From NCBI RefSeq assembly GCF_013112245.1, contig NZ_WVRN01000001.1, positions 3,228,501 through 3,292,500 on the forward strand: 64,000 nt of DNA. The letters are read 5' to 3'. The notes beneath the pieces are model-generated. The model worked only from the letters and a program-made list of their open reading frames with translations. It did not search any database and was not told the origin of the DNA. Positions 43,084-52,944 of this stretch are shown here, in pieces. Source of the DNA: Ruegeria sp. HKCCD4315. GTDB taxonomy: Bacteria > Pseudomonadota > Alphaproteobacteria > Rhodobacterales > Rhodobacteraceae. How positions within the stretch are numbered: position 1 is the stretch's first letter; each line of letters opens with the position of its first letter. Both the position numbers and the translations under genes were made by a program.

Positions 43084-45328
43084 CAGGATCATGTTTGTTG
43101 TCACTACAGCCTCTGCTGGTCTCTTCAGGATTGGTTTCATCAACGCGGGTCACGTCGTCTGGTTGATGTTGCAGGATCATTTGATGGATGAGTGTCTTGT
43201 GCAGAGGTTTGGTCAGGTAATGGTCGAGCCCGGCAGATAGGATCCCCTCATCGTCCCCTGCCATCGCGTGAGCGGTCAAGGCAACAATGGGGACGTGTCG
43301 GCCGGTTTCGACCTCGAGCTTTCGGATTTCCGTGGTGGCCTGTTTCCCGTCCATTTTTGGCATAGAGATATCCATGAATATCAGATCGGGTTCGAACTCC
43401 TGATAGATCTCAACCGCTTCGAGGCCATGCGATGCAAAGCGCAGGTCGATATTCAAATCCTTTACCATCTTTTTCAGGATCAGTTGATTGGTACGGTTGT
43501 CTTCCGCCGCGAGAATTTTCATGTGACGGGTATTGGTTTCTTTGGTTTTGTCCTTATTAGACTCATAAATTTTCGGTTTGGCCAAGCAATCAGCCGTAGA
43601 AGACGCTTTGAGAGCCATCAGCCTGCCATAGAGTTCAGACCGGGGGATTGGTTTCTGCAAAACGCCGCTCACCAGGTCGCGCGCCGGATGGGCGTGTATC
43701 AAAGCGGGATTTGCGGACATCACGATCACAGGCAGATCCCCCCAGCCCCGGTCTTTGAGCGAGGTTGCAAGGTCCAACCCGTCCATGTCCGGCAGGTCGT
43801 GATCGCACAAGACCAGCTCAACCCGATCAGTTATTTTGGCCAGCGCTTCCCCCCCCGAAGTACAAACGGTGACTTCAGCACCCAGGCGGCCAAGCTGCTT
43901 CGCAAGGATGGCCCGGTTTACGGCCAGATCTTCGACCACCATGACGTGTTTCACACAATCTTTCAGATCTGGAGGTTCGGGTTGCGGACCTTCGGCGGTG
44001 GGCAGCGATATGCGAAACCCAAAACAGGACCCCTGCCCCATCTCACTTTCGACCCAGACCGCGCCGCCCATCATGGAAATCAGGCGTTTGGTGATGGCCA
44101 ACCCCAGCCCCGTACCTTCGAACTGGCGGTTGCGTTCGTCTTCAACTTGATTGAACTCGCCAAAGATATGGCCGATTTTTTCAGGCTCGATTCCGATGCC
44201 TGTGTCTTCGATGGCTACATGAATATCGCAGGTTTGTGCATCTGGATGAGGCACACCAGTAACACGGATCAAAACGTGCCCTTCGGACGTGAACTTGACC
44301 GCATTGCCAACCAAGTTGGTTAAAACCTGCCGAATCCGGCCCGGATCACCGACGAACAGAGTGGGCAGGAACAAATCATAATCTACCAGCAATGTCAGAC
44401 CCTTGTCGCGTACGCTGGGCTGCAACAGCATCGCAACCTCTAGAATACAGCGCTCTAGGTCGAAGTGCTCTGGGTGCAGGACAAGTTTGTCAGCTTCGAT
44501 TTTCGAATAATCCAGAACGTCATTGATAATCACAAGCAGGGCTTCACCTGAGTTTCTGATCGTATTGACGTACAAGCGCTGTTCTTCATTCAAAGGGGTT
44601 TCGTCCAGCAACTCGCTCATCCCGACGATGCCGTTCATCGGAGTGCGGATTTCGTGGCTCATGTTAGCCAAGAACGCGGATTTGGCGCGGTTGGCCGCCT
44701 CCGCCCGTTCACGCGCTGCTGTCAGTTCGGTCTCATGTCGCACCGAAGCCGTGATGTTAAGCGCAAGGCTGACAACGTCGCCGCCGCTTCCCCGTTGGTC
44801 GATCAGACGAATGTATTGCCCATTCCACAGTTGCAACACGATCGGTGGCGGATTGGCACGCTTCCAACGCATTTGCATCTTGGCGCGCCACGCGTCAGCG
44901 GTTTCATCCCCAATGTCAACAATGCCTTCGGTTGTCAGCAATTCAAGAATTCGAGGATAAGTTATCCCGGGCACCACCTCATCCAAACCATCGAAAACAC
45001 CTAGATAAGCGGTGTTGGCCCCGATCAGGCGACCATCGCAGTCAAAAAAAGCAAAACCGTCCTGGATGGTCTGAATTGAGTGCCACAGACGACGTTCTGC
45101 CACCTCGATCTTGGCATGAGCTACGGTCAGATCGGATTTGACCTTTTCATTCTCATCCCGGACGGTTTCGACCTCGGCCTGTGTTTCACCGATACGTTTG
45201 GTCAAAGCCATGGCATGCTGGCCGAGTTTCCGGTTGGCCGCCGAAAGCTCGGCCTGTTTCAGCGATAACATACGCTCGGCGGCCAGCCGCGCGCGCCGCT
45301 CCTGTGCCAATTTTTGTGCAAGACTCAT
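43070..45328 (-). CDS. Hybrid sensor histidine kinase with two receiver domains
   Basis: The 752-residue protein has no membrane segment. It has an N-terminal coiled coil (1-85), a PAS domain (85-195), a HisKA domain with phospho-acceptor His225 ([15 protein letters not shown]), and a HATPase domain with G1/G2 boxes (DTGIGI, GTGLGL). Two receiver domains have probable phospho-aspartates Asp509 and Asp652. A C-terminal disordered tail follows. It is probably a cytoplasmic phosphorelay kinase. No partner regulator is adjacent. The last four residues come from the dispersed 3'-end repeat. Confidence 0.92.
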   Translation of the reverse strand: MSLAQKLAQERRARLAAERMLSLKQAELSAANRKLGQHAMALTKRIGETQAEVETVRDENEKVKSDLTVAHAKIEVAERRLWHSIQTIQDGFAFFDCDGRLIGANTAYLGVFDGLDEVVPGITYPRILELLTTEGIVDIGDETADAWRAKMQMRWKRANPPPIVLQLWNGQYIRLIDQRGSGGDVVSLALNITASVRHETELTAARERAEAANRAKSAFLANMSHEIRTPMNGIVGMSELLDETPLNEEQRLYVNTIRNSGEALLVIINDVLDYSKIEADKLVLHPEHFDLERCILEVAMLLQPSVRDKGLTLLVDYDLFLPTLFVGDPGRIRQVLTNLVGNAVKFTSEGHVLIRVTGVPHPDAQTCDIHVAIEDTGIGIEPEKIGHIFGEFNQVEDERNRQFEGTGLGLAITKRLISMMGGAVWVESEMGQGSCFGFRISLPTAEGPQPEPPDLKDCVKHVMVVEDLAVNRAILAKQLGRLGAEVTVCTSGGEALAKITDRVELVLCDHDLPDMDGLDLATSLKDRGWGDLPVIVMSANPALIHAHPARDLVSGVLQKPIPRSELYGRLMALKASSTADCLAKPKIYESNKDKTKETNTRHMKILAAEDNRTNQLILKKMVKDLNIDLRFASHGLEAVEIYQEFEPDLIFMDISMPKMDGKQATTEIRKLEVETGRHVPIVALTAHAMAGDDEGILSAGLDHYLTKPLHKTLIHQMILQHQPDDVTRVDETNPEETSRGCSDNKHDPASSG

Positions 45329-45444
45329 TGTGATCTTTTCCGGGATGTACAGATTTCAGCATCGCGGCAGAGAATGAAAAACTGTTTAAGCCGTTGCGCA
45401 ACCGGCGCGCGCCATGCAAGGCTGAGCACAAAGAGGAGGGCAGC

Positions 45445-48400
45445 ATGCACCGCTTTGTTTTTATTTCAATAACTTATATCTTTTCACTCTTGATCCTGCC
45501 CGTCACCGCTCTGGCGCAGAACGCCGTGCCTGACTTCCGCTATATCACCACGCGGGATACCGATTTTTATGGGTCAGATCTGGATGCGCTGTTTGACACA
45601 GATCTGAAATCATGCATTCGGGCTTGCTCGGCCAATGATCGCTGCACAGCTTTCACCTATAACACGCGATCCAATGCCTGCTTTCCCAAGGACGGGGTGA
45701 CCCAGCAAGAGGCGTATCAGGGTGCGCTTTCCGCGCAAAAGGTAACGACTTCGGAACAGGCTCTGATATTGGGCAAAACCCGTGCGGCGGCGTTGAGCGT
45801 GCTGGGTTCTGCTGATTTGAATCGGGCGACAGATCAGGCGCGCAACCTGGGATTCCTGCATCCTGCCGGCGGTTACGACCTGCAAGCTGTGTTGGACGCA
45901 GCGAATAGCGCGGGCAGTGCGACACAAGCGATGCAATGGACCGGTGTTGCCGTGTCTCTCAGCGATGCACCGGATCTTTGGGTGGAATACGCGCGCCTGT
46001 TGCTGACCATTAATCCCTCAGGCTGGAACGAGCGGCGCGATCTTCGAAACCGTGCACTGAATGCCGCGATCAATGGTTATTTGCGGTCCGAGGGCACGGG
46101 ATCACAAATCACGGCCTTGATGACTTTGGCCAACGCTCTGGAAGCCGTGGACCGTGGCCGCGACATGATCCCCGCTCTTCGGCTGGCCGAACAGCTTCAG
46201 CCGCGTGAGGACGTACTGGCCGCGCTGGATGATGCAATCGGGAAATACGGGTTTCGAGTGGTCGATACCTCGGTCGAGAGCGACGCGGTCGCGCCCCGGA
46301 TCTGTGTTGAGTTTTCGGAACCTCTTGTCAAGGCCGGTGTTGACTACGATCCCTATGTGCAGCGCAATGACACCGGCTTGGTTGTTCAGGTCGACGAAAA
46401 GCAGCTTTGCGTAGATGGGGTCGCGCATGGCCAGCGCTATCGCCTGACTTTACGCCAAGGTTTGCCTGCCGCTTCGGGTGAGGCATTGAATCGCAACGTT
46501 GAACTGACCCACTATGTACGCGACCGCACACCGTCGGTTCGGTTTCCCGGACGCAGCTATGTTCTTCCGAAATCTGCGGATGCGGCTTTGCCGGTCGAAA
46601 CGGTCAACGTTACTGAGCTGGAGCTGATCCTGCGGCGGGTCAGCGACCGGAACCTGTTGCGCGCGGTGCAACAGGACTTCTTTGGCCGTCCGCTCAGTGA
46701 ATGGCAGGAAGAGGAATTCTCGGACCAGATTGCCGAGGATATCTGGACCGGCACTGCCGAGGTATCCAATCAGTTGAACCAAACCATGACAGCGCGCCTT
46801 CCTATGGCAGAGGCCATCGCTGGTCAGTCTGCAGGCATCTATGCGCTGACAGCCCGTGTTCCCGGGGCTGATCCTTATGACGACCCCGGCGCGACGCAAT
46901 GGTTTGTGTTGTCCGATCTGGGGATCAGCACCGCACTTGGCACAGATGGGCTTCACGTGACGGTGCGCGGCCTCAGCGATGCGGCACCCCGTCAGGATGT
47001 CGAGGTTTCGCTGGTCACTAATGCAAACGCGGTCATCGCAACCGCGCGGACCGATGAAACCGGCTATGCCACCTTCGATCCCGGCCTGATCCGCGGAAAA
47101 GGGGCCAGTGCGCCTGCCTTGGTGATGGCCTCTGCCGGGGACAGCGATTTCAGCTTTTTGTCCCTCACCGATCCCGCCTTTGACCTGTCGGATCGCGGCG
47201 TTGAAGGGCGCGCGCCTGCGGGGCCGGTTGATGTCTTCCTGACCACGGACCGGGGTGCCTATCGTGCCGGAGAGGTCATCCATGTCACCGCGCTGTCCCG
47301 AGATGGTGAGGCACAGGCAATCGTAGGGCTGCCCCTCACAGCGATCCTGTATCGCCCGGACGGGGTTGAATACCGTCGATCTGTCTCGGACGGGGGCGTT
47401 GTCGGGGGGCATGTTTTTGCACTGCCTGTGGCCGTAGACGTACCGCGTGGGGCCTGGAAGCTTGAGATCAAATCTGACCCCAAAGGCGAGGCACTGGCGC
47501 GTCAGACGGTGCTGGTCGAGGACTTTCTGCCTGAACGTATCGATTTCGATCTGTCCCTACCCGACGCGCCCTTGCGGCCCGGCGATAGCCCACCGCTTTC
47601 CATAGATGCGCGCTATCTTTTTGGTGCGCCGGGATCTGACCTGAGCATTGACGGACAGGTCATCGCGCGCGCCGCGGATACCGTTCTGGGGTACGAAGGT
47701 TACCGCTTTGGCCGCTACGATGCTGAGGCCGTGATCAAAAGCACGTATTTCGGAAACACGCGCACGGATGCGGCGGGACAGGCCACCGTAGCCGTCGAAA
47801 TTCCAGTGTTAGAGACTGAAGGAAAGCCCATTGAGGCTGAAATCATCGCACGATTGACCGATGGCTCTGGCCGTCCGGTTGAACGTCGCCTGTCTGCTCC
47901 GGTCCTGCCACCGCAGCCGGCGATCGGTGTCAAAACTTTGTTCGAAGAGGTTGTTCCCGAAGGTACCGAAGCTGCGTTTCAGATCGTCGCCCTCGCTCCT
48001 GATCTAACGCCCAGCCCTATGCGCCTGCGCTGGACTCTGAACCGGGTCGAGACGCGGTATCAGTGGTATCAGCTGTACGGCAACTGGAATTGGGAACCGA
48101 CAACCCGCCGCACGCGCATTGCCACCGGCGAAGTGGACATCTCTACCGATCCTTTGACTCTGGCGCAGCCCGTGGATTGGGGCCGTTATGAACTGGTCGT
48201 CCAGCGCGTCGACGGCACATATGCCGAAACCGCCGTCGATTTCTATGCAGGCTGGTATCAGGCCGCGGATGCGTCAACTACACCGGACCGGCTTGAGATG
48301 TCGCTGGACCGTGACAGCTATCGCGCAGGTGATACCGCGCAGTTGCGGATCGTCCCGCGCATGGCGGGCGTTGCCCAGATCGAAATCCTGTCCAACCGGC

Positions 48401-50871
48401 TGATCCATCGCCAGATGGTGGACGTGCCGGAAGGTGAAACCGTGATCCCGATCCAAGTGACCGAAGATTGGGGTGCGGGGGCGTATGTCACCGCCACGGT
48501 CATCCGTCCGATGAACGTCGTAGCAGGTCAAAACCCGGCGCGTGCGATGGGTGTAGCACATGCCACCATTGATCCAGCAGATCGCAAACTGGACGTCGCA
48601 ATTGATGTGCCCGAGGTCACATCGCCACAGCAAACGCAAAAGGCCCGTGTTAGGGTCGAGAACGCCTCGGAGAATGACCCTGTCTGGCTGACACTGGCTG
48701 CAGTGGATGTGGGCATTCTGAACCTGACTGGATTCGAAAGCCCGGATCCGCAGGAATATTACTTTGGGCAACGCCGTCTTGGCGTGGATCTGCGCGACGT
48801 TTACGGGCGCCTGATCGACGGCATGACCGGAGCGATGGGCACCGTCCGTTCCGGCGGTGACGCCGACAACGGCTTGCGTCGCCAATCCCCACCTCCGACG
48901 CAAGACTTGATGGCCGTATTCAGCGGCCCGGTTCAGGTCGGCCCGGACGGAGAGGTTGAGGTGGACGTTCCCCTACCCGCCTTCAATGGCACTGTCCGAT
49001 TGATGGCGGTTGCGTGGTCACCCAAAGCGGTCGGGCAGGCCGAAGCCGATATGATCGTCCGCGATCCGGTGGTCGTCACCGCCAGCCTGCCGCGCTTCCT
49101 TGCCCCCGGAGATCAAAGCCGAATGCGGCTTGAGATCGTTCATGCCGATGGCACACCCGGAGAGATGGCACTTGGTCTGACGGCTTCCGGTGGATTGGAG
49201 CTGGGCGCGGCACCGACCAGCTTTGTGTTGGAAAACGGTGGCAAGGCGATCTTTGACATCCCCGTCACAGCCAGCGTTGTTGGCGATCCCGAAATCAGTG
49301 TTTCGATCACCACACCGGACGGCCGCGACCTGTCGCAAACCCTGCGCATGCCCGTACGTGCCAACGATCCGGTGATTGCACAGACACGACGTTTCGCGTT
49401 GGGGGGCGACGACAGTTTCCTGTTTTCGCAGGACGTATTTGACGGGTTCCAGCCCGGTTCGGCCAAGGCCATCCTATCTGCCGGAGCTTTGGCAAAGTTC
49501 GACACGCCCGGTCTGTTGGATCAGTTGAACCGTTACCCCTATGGCTGCACGGAACAGATCACCAGCAAAGCCCTGCCGCTGCTTTATCTGTCATCCGTCG
49601 CGCAAGCCTCGGGGCTGGGGGACGGTCCGGTGGTGGATCGGCGCATCACAGAGTCCATTCGCAGCGTCCTGACCCGTCAGGCTGCCAATGGTGCCTTTGG
49701 CCTGTGGCGCGCGGACAGCGGAGATTTCTGGTTGGACGCTTACGTGACAGACTTCCTGTCCCGTGCGCGCGCTCAGGGATACCCAGTGCCGGATCGCGCC
49801 TTTGCCCAGGCCATGGATAACCTTCGAAACAGGGTCAACTATGCGCCCGACTTCGACGAAGGCGGTCAGGATATTGCCTATACCCTGATGGTTCTGGCAC
49901 GAGAAGGCGCAGCCTCGATGGGTGATCTGCGTTACTATGCAGATGTCAAAGGGGATGCGTTTGACACCCCATTGGCAGCTGCACAATTGGGCGCAGCGCT
50001 GGCATCTTATGGCGATCAGACTCGGGCGGATGCGATGTTCAACCGTGCCGCTCGCATGTTGGAACAGGTCCCCGATGAGCAGGAAAATTACTGGCGCGCG
50101 GATTACGGCACACACCTGCGGGATTCGGCGGGTCTGTTGACCCTTGCCGTGGGCGCGGGCAGCGAGGCCGTCAATCGCGACGCACTGATCCAACGTGTCA
50201 GCGCCGGTCGCGCCCCATTGTCCACGCAAGAGGCAACGTGGTCGCTTTTGGCCGCCCATGCGCTGGTGTCTGATCCGACTGGATCGGGCTTGACCGTCAA
50301 CGGCTCTCAGGTGTCTGGTCCGTTTGTGCAGGTTCTGCAGTCTGGTCAGGTGGATGAGGTCAATATCACGGCAAGTGACGGCCAAGCAACGGACATCACC
50401 CTGACAGTCACCGGGATTCCTGAGGTTCCGCCGGAGGCGGGTGGCACCGGTTATTCGATCGAACGGCAATATTACTCGATGGATGGCGATCCGATTGACG
50501 CCAACAGCTTTGAAACCGGTGAAAGGTTTGTCACGGTTCTGACAGTGACCCCGTTCGAAAGTGGCGGGGCGCGGCTGATGGTCGATGATCCACTTGCCGC
50601 AGGGATCGAAATCGACAACCCCAGCCTGTTGCGTTCAGGCGATGTGCGTTCGCTTGACTGGTTGGATCTGTCCGATGCCACCCATACCGAGTTCCGCTCG
50701 GACCGTTTCCTCGCCGCTGTTGATCTGTCCGGGCGAGAAACAGTGACGCTGGCCTACGTCGCGCGCGCTGTTACGCCGGGTGTCTTCCATCATCCTGCAG
50801 CCTCGGTCGAGGATATGTACCGCCCGCAAAACCGCGCGCATACAGCGACTGGCCGGATCGAGGTTCAGTGA
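45445..50871 (+). CDS. Bacterial alpha-2-macroglobulin with N-terminal PAN/apple-like domain
   Basis: The 1808-residue protein has a signal peptide (ALAQN, no lipobox) and a Cys-rich PAN/apple-like segment (about 45-95, KSCIRACSANDRCTAFTYN). A helical region, MG beta-domains and a thioester domain follow, the latter with intact C-T-E-Q (Cys1368-Gln1371) in NRYPYGCTEQIT. Such proteins trap proteases that reach the periplasm. ATG 45445 follows GAGGAGGGC. It lies 36 bases before pbpC, the classic yfhM-pbpC-type pairing that couples protease defence to cell-wall repair. The lack of a lipid anchor suggests a soluble periplasmic form. Confidence 0.93.
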   Translation: MHRFVFISITYIFSLLILPVTALAQNAVPDFRYITTRDTDFYGSDLDALFDTDLKSCIRACSANDRCTAFTYNTRSNACFPKDGVTQQEAYQGALSAQKVTTSEQALILGKTRAAALSVLGSADLNRATDQARNLGFLHPAGGYDLQAVLDAANSAGSATQAMQWTGVAVSLSDAPDLWVEYARLLLTINPSGWNERRDLRNRALNAAINGYLRSEGTGSQITALMTLANALEAVDRGRDMIPALRLAEQLQPREDVLAALDDAIGKYGFRVVDTSVESDAVAPRICVEFSEPLVKAGVDYDPYVQRNDTGLVVQVDEKQLCVDGVAHGQRYRLTLRQGLPAASGEALNRNVELTHYVRDRTPSVRFPGRSYVLPKSADAALPVETVNVTELELILRRVSDRNLLRAVQQDFFGRPLSEWQEEEFSDQIAEDIWTGTAEVSNQLNQTMTARLPMAEAIAGQSAGIYALTARVPGADPYDDPGATQWFVLSDLGISTALGTDGLHVTVRGLSDAAPRQDVEVSLVTNANAVIATARTDETGYATFDPGLIRGKGASAPALVMASAGDSDFSFLSLTDPAFDLSDRGVEGRAPAGPVDVFLTTDRGAYRAGEVIHVTALSRDGEAQAIVGLPLTAILYRPDGVEYRRSVSDGGVVGGHVFALPVAVDVPRGAWKLEIKSDPKGEALARQTVLVEDFLPERIDFDLSLPDAPLRPGDSPPLSIDARYLFGAPGSDLSIDGQVIARAADTVLGYEGYRFGRYDAEAVIKSTYFGNTRTDAAGQATVAVEIPVLETEGKPIEAEIIARLTDGSGRPVERRLSAPVLPPQPAIGVKTLFEEVVPEGTEAAFQIVALAPDLTPSPMRLRWTLNRVETRYQWYQLYGNWNWEPTTRRTRIATGEVDISTDPLTLAQPVDWGRYELVVQRVDGTYAETAVDFYAGWYQAADASTTPDRLEMSLDRDSYRAGDTAQLRIVPRMAGVAQIEILSNRLIHRQMVDVPEGETVIPIQVTEDWGAGAYVTATVIRPMNVVAGQNPARAMGVAHATIDPADRKLDVAIDVPEVTSPQQTQKARVRVENASENDPVWLTLAAVDVGILNLTGFESPDPQEYYFGQRRLGVDLRDVYGRLIDGMTGAMGTVRSGGDADNGLRRQSPPPTQDLMAVFSGPVQVGPDGEVEVDVPLPAFNGTVRLMAVAWSPKAVGQAEADMIVRDPVVVTASLPRFLAPGDQSRMRLEIVHADGTPGEMALGLTASGGLELGAAPTSFVLENGGKAIFDIPVTASVVGDPEISVSITTPDGRDLSQTLRMPVRANDPVIAQTRRFALGGDDSFLFSQDVFDGFQPGSAKAILSAGALAKFDTPGLLDQLNRYPYGCTEQITSKALPLLYLSSVAQASGLGDGPVVDRRITESIRSVLTRQAANGAFGLWRADSGDFWLDAYVTDFLSRARAQGYPVPDRAFAQAMDNLRNRVNYAPDFDEGGQDIAYTLMVLAREGAASMGDLRYYADVKGDAFDTPLAAAQLGAALASYGDQTRADAMFNRAARMLEQVPDEQENYWRADYGTHLRDSAGLLTLAVGAGSEAVNRDALIQRVSAGRAPLSTQEATWSLLAAHALVSDPTGSGLTVNGSQVSGPFVQVLQSGQVDEVNITASDGQATDITLTVTGIPEVPPEAGGTGYSIERQYYSMDGDPIDANSFETGERFVTVLTVTPFESGGARLMVDDPLAAGIEIDNPSLLRSGDVRSLDWLDLSDATHTEFRSDRFLAAVDLSGRETVTLAYVARAVTPGVFHHPAASVEDMYRPQNRAHTATGRIEVQ

Positions 50872-50907
50872 TTTGCACCGCGCTATATCACTGCCCGGGT
50901 GGCTGTC

Positions 50908-52944
50908 ATGCATAGGCCGTCGAGGCTTCTGCTGGCTCTGGCCGGTGCCCTCTATCTGACGGCACTGGCACGGGACGGTCTGCACCGCTGGGTCGATGCC
51001 ACAGTTCTTCCCCCTGTTCTGACCGAAACATCAGTCGAGATGCAGGACCGGAATGGCGACCTTTTGCGTGCGTTTCCCGTTGAAGATGGGATTTGGAGAC
51101 TGAATCCCGGTGCGGTCGATCCGAATTTCACCGCAATGCTCGTCCGGTACGAAGACAAACGGTTCTGGACACATGCCGGAGTGGACCCGGTTGCGATGCT
51201 TCGCGCTGTGGGGCAAAGCCTTTGGAATGGACGCACGGTGTCCGGTGGGTCAACCTTGACCATGCAGGTCGCGCGGCTGATCGAAGATGGCTCAACCGGG
51301 CGCTGGAGCGGTAAAATTCGTCAAATTAGAGTCGCATTGGCCCTGGAGCAGCAGTTAAGCAAATGGCAAATCCTGACCCTCTATCTGACCCACGCACCCT
51401 ATGGGGGCAATCTGGAAGGTATCCGAGCCGGTACCCGTGCATGGTTTGGAAAAGACGCAACTCGGTTGACCGCAGCACAGGCGGCCCTGTTAATCGCATT
51501 GCCGCAATCCCCGGAAGCTCGGCGCCCGGATCGTCAGCCAGAGACAGCCCGAGTAGCCCGTGACCGGGTTCTGCGCAGGCTCGAGCGATATGGCACCCTG
51601 ACTGCGGCTGAAACCAGCGCGGCCATAGCAGAAACCATTCCAGACCACATGCGAACCTTCCCGCGTCTGGCGCCGCACCTGACCGACCGCGTGAAACGTC
51701 TGACCCCGGCAACCGGCGCGGTCGATTTGACGTTGAACGCCCGGTTGCAGGCCCGGTTGGAGGGTTTGGTGGCCCAAGCCGCTATCCGTGCCGGGCCGCG
51801 CGTATCCGGGGCCTTGATCGTCGCGGATCACCGCAGTGGTGAGGTTTTGGCCTCGGTCGGGTCCGCCGGGTATCAGGATGCCCGTCAGGGCTTTGTGGAT
51901 ATGACCCAAGCGCTGCGGTCGCCTGGATCAACTTTGAAACCACTGGTCTATGGGCTGGCCTTCGATCAGGGACTGGCCCACCCCGAGACCCTGATCAGCG
52001 ACAGCCCCGTAATGTTCGGTCGATACGCCCCGCGCAATTTTGATGGCGCATTCCGGGGCGATGTAAGGGTTCGGGACGCTCTGCAATTATCACTGAACAT
52101 TCCTGTTGTGCGTCTGACAAACGCGTTGGGACCTGCGCGCGTGATGACGGCGCTGCGCTTGGCTGGATCAGAACCACGTCTGAACGGCGGCACGCCCGGA
52201 TTGGCGATCTCATTGGGCGGTGTGGGGTTGAGCCTGCGCGATCTGGTACAGATTTACGCCACTCTTGCAGCCGGTGGGCAAGGCCCGATCCTGCATCATG
52301 ACGCTCTGGCGGATACGCGGCAAACTCCGCGCGTTCTGTCAGAAACCTCTGCCTGGCAGGTTGCCGACATTCTGGCCGGGCTTTCACCCCCAGCAGGCGG
52401 TGCGACAGGGGCGCTGGCCTATAAAACCGGCACATCTTATGGCCACCGCGATGCCTGGGCCATCGGCTTTGACGGGCAGCATGTCATTGGGGTCTGGCTG
52501 GGTCGTGCGGACGGAACGCCAGTTCCCGGCGCGTTCGGAGGCGATCTCGCCGCACCGCTTCTGGCCGAAGCCTTCAGCCTGCTGAAACCCGCGCTTTCCC
52601 CGCTGCGTCCGCCGCCGCCCTCGACCTTGCTGGTCGGCGCTGCGCAATTGCCCCAACCCTTGCAACGTTTCCGCCCCCGCACGGCGGCTTTTGAAAATGA
52701 TCCTTCGGCGCCGGACCTGCTGTTCCCGCCTGAAAACGCCGTGTTAGAGACATTTGGAGCACCCCTAACGGTCAAACTGCGCGGGGGTGTCGCGCCATTT
52801 TCAGTGCTGGCGGATGGTGTGCCCGTGCTGACTGGACAGCGGCAGCGAGAGTTCGATATCCCCAACCCGGGGGCCGGTTTCACCTTGCTTGTTGTGGTGG
52901 ATGCGCAGGGCCAATCGGACCGGGCAGCAATCAGGATTGATTAG
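50908..52944 (+). CDS. pbpC: Penicillin-binding protein 1C
   Basis: The 678-residue protein has one N-terminal helix and a glycosyltransferase-51 domain with catalytic Glu82 (RYEDKRFWTHAGVDP) and GGSTLTMQ. A transpeptidase domain with Ser341-T-L-K and KTGTS, and the short C-terminal BiPBP_C domain (about 590-678), follow. It would polymerise and cross-link peptidoglycan. I took ATG 50908; GTG 50899 is possible and both have weak sites. It follows the alpha-2-macroglobulin gene. Its TAG overlaps the stop of the convergent gene (TTAG). Confidence 0.94.
   Translation: MHRPSRLLLALAGALYLTALARDGLHRWVDATVLPPVLTETSVEMQDRNGDLLRAFPVEDGIWRLNPGAVDPNFTAMLVRYEDKRFWTHAGVDPVAMLRAVGQSLWNGRTVSGGSTLTMQVARLIEDGSTGRWSGKIRQIRVALALEQQLSKWQILTLYLTHAPYGGNLEGIRAGTRAWFGKDATRLTAAQAALLIALPQSPEARRPDRQPETARVARDRVLRRLERYGTLTAAETSAAIAETIPDHMRTFPRLAPHLTDRVKRLTPATGAVDLTLNARLQARLEGLVAQAAIRAGPRVSGALIVADHRSGEVLASVGSAGYQDARQGFVDMTQALRSPGSTLKPLVYGLAFDQGLAHPETLISDSPVMFGRYAPRNFDGAFRGDVRVRDALQLSLNIPVVRLTNALGPARVMTALRLAGSEPRLNGGTPGLAISLGGVGLSLRDLVQIYATLAAGGQGPILHHDALADTRQTPRVLSETSAWQVADILAGLSPPAGGATGALAYKTGTSYGHRDAWAIGFDGQHVIGVWLGRADGTPVPGAFGGDLAAPLLAEAFSLLKPALSPLRPPPPSTLLVGAAQLPQPLQRFRPRTAAFENDPSAPDLLFPPENAVLETFGAPLTVKLRGGVAPFSVLADGVPVLTGQRQREFDIPNPGAGFTLLVVVDAQGQSDRAAIRID

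Noticed and set aside
45394..45444. Upstream start for the alpha-2-macroglobulin
   Set aside because: The ATG 51 bases upstream lacks a ribosome-binding site and would place charged residues before the signal peptide; ATG 45445 has GAGGAGGGC.
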